Origin: Plantago ovata
Taxonomy: Eukaryota > Streptophyta > Magnoliopsida > Lamiales > Plantaginaceae
Length of the DNA: 64,000 nucleotides
Direction of reading: 5' to 3'
Assembly (NCBI GenBank): GCA_028274465.1
Contig: CM051456.1
Location: forward strand, 94,350,753-94,414,752
A model generated the notes under the pieces. The model worked only from the letters and a program-made list of their open reading frames with translations, did no database searches and was not told where the DNA came from. A program made the translations under genes and the position numbers. Positions 55,848-64,000 of the stretch are shown here, one piece after another. Position 1 is the first letter of the stretch; each line of letters opens with the position of its first letter.

Positions 55848-57047
55848 TGATGAATGTGTATTTTACACTTTCATTTGAGTCTTTTTTCACCAATTTAGCT
55901 ATCCTCTATGTTAATTTAGCTATATTTTAGTGCATTTTATTAGAATAGTGTCACGTTTCCCTTTAGTTTGTATTTTACAGGTTTTGAGTGAAAAACGAGG
56001 TTTTCCGGGCAATTATATTGAAGTAGACAAGGAATTGGTGTTCCGAGGGCCTATTTGGAGTATCCAGAAGATTCCGGATAGGATTTGAAGTCTAGAGGTC
56101 GAGTCTGAAGGCTAAAAGGTTACTAGAAGGCAAAAACCGAGTCCGAAAACGAGAAGAAATCCAAAAACGCGTCGAAAACGCGTATCTGACCGAAAAAACC
56201 TCCCAGGCGAGTCGCCCGGGACGTGGGGCGAATCGCCCCACACCAGGCGAATCGCCCGGTGTGTGGGGCGACTCGCCCCACACCTGCCGAATCACTATAT
56301 ATAGTTGCTCAGTTTTCTCCGTTTTTCATACTTTTCGAGACGTTTTCTCTCACCTTTCTCAGTAGTTTTAAGTAGGAATTCTCCAGAGCCTGTTCTGGGG
56401 GTTCTTAGCTTAGGAGATACTTTTTCTTAGCAATTTGGAGCTTGTAAGATCGCGATTCTTCGGAGATTGACAACCTTCGGTAACATTGTATCTTACAGTT
56501 TTTCTATTTATATTTATATATCTTTCATTATGTTTTCATTCATTCGTGGTATGATTTCTGTTGATTGCATGAAAACTATGAGTAGCTAAACTTCTCGTTG
56601 GTGATAGTATGTGATTTCTTAGCGAAGGGTTAATAATTATGCTAATGGCTATATCGCGCATTATACTCTGAGTTATTGCTTTATTTCTTTGATCTATCTA
56701 AATCTATATCTTCGTAGTGTTGAATAATTACGGAACACAATTGGACAATTCATTAATCAAAGATCTCCATGCAAGACCGAGGAATTTATGCATGATTATT
56801 AACCTGCTATGCTTTGAATGACCATACTATCACCAATCTACTTTATCTGTTAAGAAAAACATTTGCTAAGTCGTGTGTTGTTTTATATTCTTAAGTTAGA
56901 TTAGATAAAGCTAGTTATAGTCCTTAGAGATCGACACTCGAGGTTATTCTACTGCTACACTACAGTTTTTGTTGTAGTTGTGGATTGCCTTTGGCTAAAT
57001 ACCAATTTATTTGATTAGTTGGAACCCGACAATCCAACCGTTCATCA
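55848..57047 (+). repeat. 3' LTR of E
   Basis: 1,200 bp, same length as the 5' LTR. GC palindromes 56200-56287, TATA about 56293-56302. Confidence 0.95.
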
Positions 57048-57052
57048 CCCCA

Positions 57053-57473
57053 TAGCAAAAACCTTCATCCTCAACTCCTCCGTTGTTATTTCAGCTCCGG
57101 GTCATGGGAGTTGGTTGACGAAATCATCGATATCGTGCAAGTACCCCATCACATCTTCCCTTGCTAAGCCATAGAACCTCGGAAGTTGTTGGAACGCGTG
57201 GTTCTTGATTTCCAGATCTCGAGTTGTAGACGAAAGAACAATCACCGGTCCCCTCATTCGATCCTTGGAGGATTGAACCCATGCTTTCAGTGGTCTAGCT
57301 TCTGCCATTCCGTCGATTTCCTTGAAAAGACTGTGTAGAGATTCAGAGAAATCGGTATCCTCTATTTCCTCTAGTTCACGCCTTTGAAGTAGTCCCCTTC
57401 TTTGGTGGTAGACTCTGTCGATCTCAGCAATTGAATCAGCAAGCGGTGTTCCTCTAGATCGTGTATGTGGCAT
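57053..57473 (-). pseudogene. C gag (N-terminal part)
   Basis: ATG at 57473: MPHTRSRGTPLADSIAEIDR ..., with gag capsid-like FYGLAREDVMGYLHDIDDFV. TGA at 57102-57104, then the frame continues PGAEITTEELRMKVFAMG to the E insertion. The rest is at 41326-41887. It shows how A gag would begin outside the window. Confidence 0.82.
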
Positions 57474-57598
57474 ACACTATCTGTAACAAACTCGGAAAGC
57501 AGTATCAGAGAGAGATTAAATAGGAAAACTAAAAACTACTAGAACTAGGAATTGAATGCTGAAAATATAAAAAAGCTAAACAGAAAAAAGGAGTATAG

Positions 57599-57616
57599 TC
57601 CCCGGCAACGGCGCCA
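57599..57616 (-). promoter_or_regulatory. Primer-binding site of C (tRNA-Asp type)
   Basis: TGGCGCCGTTGCCGGGGA on the minus strand, three bases from the LTR at 57620. Confidence 0.92.
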
Positions 57617-57619
57617 ATT

Positions 57620-58818
57620 TGATGAACTGGGAATTGTCGGGTTCCAATTTATCAAATAAATTTGTATTTAGCCAAAGGCAATTCACAACTACAACGAAAA
57701 CCGTAGTGTAGCAGTAAAATAACCTCGAGTGTCGATCTATGAGGACTATAACTAGCTTTATCTATCTAACTTAAGAATATAAAACAGCAGACGACTTAGC
57801 AAAGGTTTTTCTTAACAGATAATGGAGATTGGTGATAGTATGGTCATTCAAAGCATAGCAGGTTAATAATCATGCATAAATTCCTCGGTCTTGCATGGAG
57901 ATCTGTGATCAATGAATTGTCCAATTGTGTTCCGTAATTATTCAACACTACGAAGATAGAGGTTTTAGATAGATCAAAGAAATAAAGCAATAACTCAGAG
58001 TATAATGCGCGATATAGCCATTAGCATAATTATTAACCCTTCGCTAAGAAATCACATACTATCACCAACGAGAAGTTTAGCTACTCATAGATGTCATGCA
58101 ATCAGCAGAAATCATACCATGAATGAATGAAAACATGATGAAAGATATATAAATATAAATAGAAAAACTGTAAGATACAATTTTACCGAAGGGTGTCAAT
58201 CTCCGAAGAATCGCGATCGTACAAGCTCCAAAACGCTAAGAAAAAGTATCTCCTAAGCTAAGAACCCCCAGAACAGGCTCTGGAGAATTCCTACCTAAAA
58301 CTACTGAGAAAGGTGAGAGAAAAGGTCTGGAAAAGTATGAAAAACGGAGAAAACTGAGCAACTATATATAGGCATTCGAATTGTGTGGGGCGAAGGGCCC
58401 CACACACCGGGCGATTCGCCTGGTGTGGGGCGATTCGCCCCACGTCTCGGGTGACTCGCCCGGGAGTGTTTTTCGGCCCAAAATGCATTTTCGACGCATT
58501 TTTGCATTTCTACCCCTTTCCGGACTCGGTTTCTGCCTTCTAGTGACCTTTTAGCCTTCAGACTCGACCCCTAGACTTCAAATCCTATCCGGAATCTTTC
58601 AGATACTCCAGTTAGGCCTTCGGAACACCAATTCCTTGTCTACTTCAATATAATTGCCCGGAAAACCTCGTTTTTCATCCAAAACCTGTAAAATACAAAC
58701 TAAAGGAAAACATGACACTATTCTAATAAAATGCACTAAAATATAGCTAAATTAACATACAGGAGAGCTAAAATAGGTGAAAAAGACTCAAATGAAAGTG
58801 TAAAATACACATTCATCA
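57620..58818 (-). repeat. 5' LTR of C
   Basis: 1,199 bp, uninterrupted. GC palindromes 58384-58465 upstream of TATA (ctatatatagg, about 58361-58371). The intact site where B inserted in the partner LTR is readable here (gaagggccccacacaccggg, about 58391-58410). Confidence 0.94.
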
Positions 58819-58899
58819 AAAACTATGAAAAATGACGAAACAACATGATGTTACATCTTGAGGCCATTAGTAATGAGATTGTGACTGTCATAAACGATG

Positions 58900-59556
58900 T
58901 GTTGGGAAACTTGTAATTTTGATGAGCAATTAACCATGCTAAATTAAGTAAATTCCAGTAACTAGTACTCTTAAGGTCCATAGGAATTTAGAATTTTAAG
59001 GATATTGTAAAAGAGGAACGTTTGTTGAAAGACTTAGTGTAGGTACTAGTTAAGTTCTTAAGCTTGGTGATGATGTACTTTGTTTTCACAAACAAACTAT
59101 TGAAGACCTAGAACCGCTCAGAAAGTGGAACATTCGAAGATTGAAGATTTAGAAGAATTCTGAGAAGGGTATCTACAAAGACACATGTTGCTTCAAAAAG
59201 CGAGAATTTCAGCAACAACTTGCATAAGTGAAAATCTATATGACTGAGTAGGTTGTGCTTGCTGAAACTGAGACTGACCACTTGCTGACAACATATGTGA
59301 CCTCCTTGCTGAAGAGTACTTGCATTTTGGCTCCAACGTTCATATTTGAATTTGATTCAAAAGAGCATTAAATGCAAAGTTAGCACGCGAAGAACATGAA
59401 GACTAGAAGACAAATGAAGAGCGCTGCTGCTAGTACAAAAGCAAGATAGTGACATCTTAAGGTACAAGCCTTAGAATTTGAAATTCAAACGGCTCCCTTG
59501 AGACACTATAAATAGAAGACATTAGGCTGAGTAGAAGGGTGTGTCAACAACGTGAT
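58900..59556 (+). repeat. SIRE-like LTR L (plus strand), cut by element G
   Basis: Starts TGTTGGGAAACTTG inside D gag and follows SIRE LTR sequence to gtgtcaacaacgtgat, where G begins. It is closer to M and G LTRs than to D's own LTR, so it looks like a later insertion into D gag rather than D's 3' LTR. Its remainder is outside the window. Confidence 0.7.
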
Positions 59557-61073
59557 TGTTGGTCCCTTTAAACAACAAGAAAAGACTAGAGGGGGGCGGT
59601 GAATAGTCTTTTCAAACTTTCGGCGTTTAAAAACTTTCTCAGCAAGAGCTTATTACTTTTCAGTAATGAGTTTGCTGATACTTCACTTTCTCAGCAAGTA
59701 CTAGTTACTTTTCAGTAACGAGTTTACTACTTTAAAAACAGAGTGCGGAAGTCTTTATACAATAAGTGATTTTCAGTAGGTGCTAGTTTCAGCAAGTGAG
59801 CAGAGTGACAGTGTACAGAAAAATAAGCTTGCTGAAAACTAAATGCAGTAAGGTAAATCACACAAACACTTTTTATAGTGGTATCTGAGAGTGGCGTAAT
59901 CTCTCAACTAATCCACTTTGTCCTTTCTAGGACTGAATCCACTAAGATAAGTTTGAGGTTCCTTACAACACCTATCTAGAGCGATTCTTCAGAAACCAAA
60001 GCACACTTGCTTCGTTTCCAACCTAACTAGAGAACGAAACCTTGTTATCCACCAAACTTGGGACTTATAATCAGCAACACTATGCTTGATTAATTCCCCC
60101 TGAATTTCACGCCTGAAAAAGGGTGTTTATCAGTTAGAGAGGTTTGGGATGAGATGACTTGAGTATAACTTATTCAGCTATAACAAGTAATCTAAGAAAC
60201 AAAACTTTGAATACTTTGCAGTAAACAACTTAAGTTGTTAATGGTGTCAAGACTTGTTCTTGTTCGAAAGAAAGAACACTTAACTAATTTCGTAGCCGTG
60301 AATGTTCTACTTCTTCACAAGTAGCTTTTGTCTCAAGATTTAAGTCTTGGAACGGATCAATAGGCAGTAAAGAGTAAGGAAGATGAGTGTTTAAGCACAA
60401 GTGAGAGTTTGATCACGTTGTTGACACACTTCAACTCTTTGCCGGATGACCTCTATTTATACTGAAACAAGGGAGCCGTTTGAATTTCAAATTCTAAGGC
60501 TTTTGTTCCTTAAGATGTCACTATCTTGCTTTTGTACTTTCAGCAGCGTCCTTCATTTGTCTTCTAGTCTTCATGTTCTTCGCATGCTTACTTTTGCATT
60601 TAATGTTCTTTTGAATGAAATTCAAATATGAACGTTGGAGCACAAATGCAAGTACTTTCAGCAAGGAGGTCACATATGTATTTCAGCAAGCGGTCAGTCT
60701 CAGTTTCACCAAGCACAACCTACTCTGTCATATAGATTTTCACTTATGCGAGCTGTTGCTGAAATTTCCACTTTCTGAGCAACATGTGCCTTTGTAGATA
60801 CCATCTTCAGAAATCTTCTTAAGTCTTCAGTCTTCGAATTTTTCAAGTTTCTGAACGGTTCTAGTGCTTCAATAGTTCATTTATAAAAATTAAGTACATC
60901 ATCTGCAAAACTAAAGCACCTAACTAGTACCTACACTAAATCTTCAGCAAACGTTCCTCTTTTACAATGTCCTTAAAATTCTAAATTTCTATGGACCTTA
61001 AGAGTACTAGTTACTGGACTTTCCTTAATTTAGCATGATTAATTGCTCATCAAAATTTACAAGTTTCCTAACA
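59557..61073 (-). repeat. 3' LTR of G
   Basis: 1,517 bp from TGTTGGTCCC to TTTCCTAACA on the plus strand. It holds TTGCTGA motifs and a TATA-like ctatttatactg near 60451. Confidence 0.88.
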
Positions 61074-61090
61074 AATTTCCCTCTTTTTGA
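61074..61090 (-). promoter_or_regulatory. Polypurine tract of G
   Basis: AAAAAGAGGGAAATT on the minus strand abuts the 3' LTR; one base different from M's. Confidence 0.8.
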
Positions 61091-61334
61091 TGTTAGCAAT
61101 CCATGGCTAAATTAATTGTTACCGTTTTAGAGGTTTCTGATGTTGAATAAATCAGTTGAATAATGCAAACATACTTGAATAATAAAACAGTAAGCATAGG
61201 TAGATTGCATAATCAAAAACCAATAAGAGTCAAAAGCTTATTGCTGATTGTTATCTTTCAGTAAGTTTACAAGAAAGTTCAGAGATAACTACAAAAATCA
61301 GCAAACAAAGACAAACAAAGCTTTTACAAGGGAC

Positions 61335-62374
61335 TTAAGCTATTCCAGCAGAAGATTTCCTCAGAATCTCCCTTACACTCTTCTCAGCAAGCGCAGAAAA
61401 TTCAACACAGTCTTTCTCGTAATCTTCAAGTAGCTTACGGACTTCAAGTTGAATGATCCTTGCATTCTTGCAGGCAGTATAATGATGGTTTTCACCATTC
61501 ATTTCTTTGTAGTGATGTACCCACAAGTGCATGCCCCAATTGCTGGCATGGAGAAGTTGTGTATCTTAAATTCCCTTGTTAACATGAATCTTTCTTAACC
61601 AGAGAAGATCTTCTTCTTGATCCTTGGCAGTGAGATAAAAATACTCATAAAGAATCAAGCCATATTTATTCTTTGACTTCTTCGTTAAAGGATCACTGTA
61701 GTAAGCAACATCAATCGGTTTGATTAAATCAGGCTCTTGCTTCATTAACTTGCTGATTGAAGTTCTTCTTACTAAGACTTCCAGATTCAGCCATTTTGCA
61801 GCAATGTTTCTTGGATAGGGAGGAGGATCCCTTTATTTTCTTTGCACTTTTTTAATTCAATCCAAGTGTACATTTGATTCAGTACAGCAGTTGGAAAGAA
61901 ATCATTGACCAACAAATCTTCTAGCTTTAAGACCCAGCAACCATGTAGGTTTCTGATCACATTTTGAGTTGTTTGTTCATTGCTGGTCTTTGTGTATTCA
62001 ATGCCAGAGCCAATGGCAATGCTGGATAGCCTCTTTTCTTCCTGTTTTTGCCTTCTTCTTCTTGACTTAGCATTTTCTTGATCTCTTGCTGAAGATCTTG
62101 AGTCAGAAGAGAAATGTTTGGAATGGCCAGAAGGAGTTAAGCCTGTAATTGGTCTAGCTCTTATTGCTTGAGCTATTGTTTGGTCATCATCATTATCATC
62201 ATCTTCATTCAGATCTTGATGACTCTCAGTGTGACAGTATTCTTGAGTTTCAGCAGATGTTCTTCTCCTTTTCGGTTTTGCTGAATTTCTCTCAGAATCT
62301 GTTTCAGCTCGTTTCTTTGAACTTTGCTCTCTTTCAGCAAGAGGTTCTCTGGGATGTGGACTAGGCAGTATCAA
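61335..62374 (-). pseudogene. C-terminal part of third ORF of G
   Basis: Homolog of 6296-7381 in M. Upstream part (62374-61787) carries the nuclear-signal-like KPKRRRTSAETQE and RRRRQKQEEKR and the HGCWVLKLEDLLVNDFFP block. After frameshifts the terminal MHLWVHHYKEMNGENHHYTA segment (61532-61335) closes the frame. Its preservation relative to M supports a conserved product with unknown function. Cut upstream by LTR H. Confidence 0.75.
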
Positions 62375-62396
62375 TGGCGCTTTAGCAGGGGTTTTC

Positions 62397-64000
62397 TGAT
62401 AGTGTATATGTCCTAGAGACAGTCCTTATTAAGGGCATGAAGCCCTTATAGAGGGCATATATGTACTATTACACATGTCAACGTAATATGATATATGTTT
62501 GTCGTTTTACTATTGAGTATCGCTTTCATATTTATATTACACCAGGCATGCAGCATGTCATATCTCTATTTCTGTCTGTATTGATATTAAACATGTCCCC
62601 TTGGATAGATGACTGATCATACAGATAGTGGGAGCTATGTGAGTTATCATCTATCCCAAACTCTCTCTAGTCGAGGTTCATCTCGGATGTAGGGGTCTGA
62701 ATGAACCAGATGAGACTAGTATGCGTGGAGGTTATACTTGTTCGAGCAAGTGTGAGCCGATCCCACGACCACGGAACGAATTGTTGGACAATCGAGAAAC
62801 GTTCCCATAACTGTGCATAGTTGTTCGAAGAAGGATTATCGAACAATGGAAGTACCCACCGGACACTCCCATCGATGTATACTCTACACCGAAGTGTCTA
62901 TGGGAACCGGTAAGTTGTCAAAGTGATGCCAGTCGTCCTTGGGACTTACAGGACTTTGTCATCACATTTGTTGCCCCATATCCTTGGTGGACCCGTCGAT
63001 GTCAGCTCTGAATAAGCAGTTGACCTAAGACACGGTCCAGGATTATGGCTACATACAAATGGGGATGATAAGTGATTCTGTGAAGGATTCATCTCTCACG
63101 TGTAGCACATGAGAGCACTGCTCATAGTCGTTCATAGTTGTGATTGGTAAAACCGCTGGCGAGCGTATCAATATTATTATGATGGTCATAATAGATATTG
63201 GATTCACCATGCAACTCATTGAAGACGCCCGTGGATGTATTATTGGGATAAACACTTCATCGATCCTAGATACATTCGAGCAAGTCAGATGAAGGGACGT
63301 TACCATCGCCGCGTTGAGCGCAACAGGCTTCGCAACGAAAGGGTTTGCTTTGAGAAACCTCTCAAACGTCCTCATGTATTAATATTGCAAATGGAACCGT
63401 CTAAGAATTCCATTTTGCCTAGTCTAGAACTTGCTTAATACAATGAGGCCCAATGGGTCACACTATGTGGTGATTCAACTTATCCGAATATCCTTGAAGA
63501 TGAAATCGCAATTAATTTGGAATTAAATGGATTATAATTAATTTGGAATTAATTATAATATCTAGTGGCTCAATTAATGATTTGAAATTATTAATTGAAT
63601 TGACTAATTAATTGTATTTTATGTAAATACAATTAAAGATTATATTTTAGAAATATAATAGATGTTTGATTTGAAAGGATATGCTAATTTAGAATTAACA
63701 TATGCACATGGGAAAAATCTACTTGGAGTTTGAATTGCCTTTAGAACTATAAGTGGGTCCCAAAATCGGGACCCACCTTACACCCTTAGGACGCGCGCGC
63801 GCGAGATGGAGTAGGGGAAGGAGTTCGACTCCTTCCTCTATTAGAAGTCTAAGGGATAAGTTAGATTTTCCTGATTGAGTTTTAATTTAATTGGGAATGA
63901 ATATAGACTTGAAATTGGTTTCCTAGTGCGATAATAATTAGATTCTTATTCCTTTATGAAGTCTAATTGCTTATGCTTTACGCTTCTATTGACTACTATA
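62397..64000 (+). repeat. F-family LTR H (plus strand), runs off the window
   Basis: Starts TGATAGTGTATATGTCC at 62397 inside the G third ORF and follows the F LTR to the window end. (CG)n run ggacgcgcgcgcgcgagatg at about 63790-63808. The left flank TTTTC (62392-62396) is the candidate target duplication. Whether a full element or solo LTR follows is not visible. Confidence 0.85.

Larger units (their letters stand above)
59557..62396 (-). mobile_element. SIRE-like copia element G, 3' part only (minus strand)
   Basis: 3' LTR, PPT and the end of a third ORF homologous to M's, cut at 62397 by LTR H. Candidate target duplication GTGAT at 59552-59556 (partner outside the window). The LTR is similar to M's but shorter and more diverged. 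Confidence 0.85.

Noticed and set aside
58900-59556. 3' LTR of element D
   Set aside because: It starts only about 120 bp into gag and resembles M/G LTRs more than D's own 5' LTR, so a separate insertion (L) fits better, though a deleted D cannot be fully excluded.

Overview
The window is repeat-dense nuclear DNA of a flowering plant, probably a eudicot. The evidence is plant-type Ty3/gypsy (Athila-like) and Ty1/copia (SIRE-like and a second lineage) retrotransposons, with primer-binding sites for plant initiator tRNA-Met and tRNA-Asp, and no intact host gene. Almost every open reading frame belongs to a retroelement. Nearly all carry stops or frameshifts, so this is a retrotransposon graveyard of mixed ages.

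Left part (1-24083): a plus-strand gypsy element (A) enters from outside the window. It has a gag-protease reading frame, no RT or integrase, an internal promoter-like palindrome, a short spliced-looking ORF, a long non-coding tail and a 3' LTR. A SIRE-like copia element (M, 4376-21942, minus strand) sits inside the tail, bounded by the 5-bp target duplication GACTT. M carries gag, protease, integrase, RT and RNase H, then a very long third ORF (about 1,690 codons, broken) before its 3' LTR. A 100-base gap at 12069-12168 is flanked by two near-identical 2-kb blocks, which suggests an assembly or haplotype duplication.

Middle (24084-28814): old LTR material. A SIRE-related LTR (J) is split by a solo LTR (I, duplication TATTG), which contains a TA/CATA microsatellite and another probable solo LTR (K). 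About 700 bp of apparently non-repetitive DNA follows and may include the 5' end of a host gene.

Right part (28815-64000): a nest up to four levels deep. Copia D (from 28815) is interrupted in gag by gypsy C (30510-58818, duplication AAAAC). C contains two further gypsy elements: B, with a nearly full Athila-like pol (31296-40788, duplication CCCCA), and E, gag-only (41893-57047, duplication CCCCA). E is interrupted by copia F (44969-54955, duplication GTTAC), which has a second gap. After C, the D gag resumes and is cut by another SIRE LTR (L). L is cut by minus-strand SIRE element G, and G by an F-family LTR (H) that runs off the window end.

How the parts relate: B is the only gypsy here with an Athila-like RT, RNase H and integrase. 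A, C and E share its tail, PBS and LTR architecture but lack pol, so they look like non-autonomous relatives dependent on B-like partners. The most notable signals are a dispersed heptamer (TTGCTGA/TCAGCAA) across SIRE elements, a palindromic GGGCGATTCGCCC module upstream of gypsy TATA boxes and at an internal promoter, a shared insertion hotspot used by two unrelated copia elements, and the large nuclear-signal-bearing third ORF of M.
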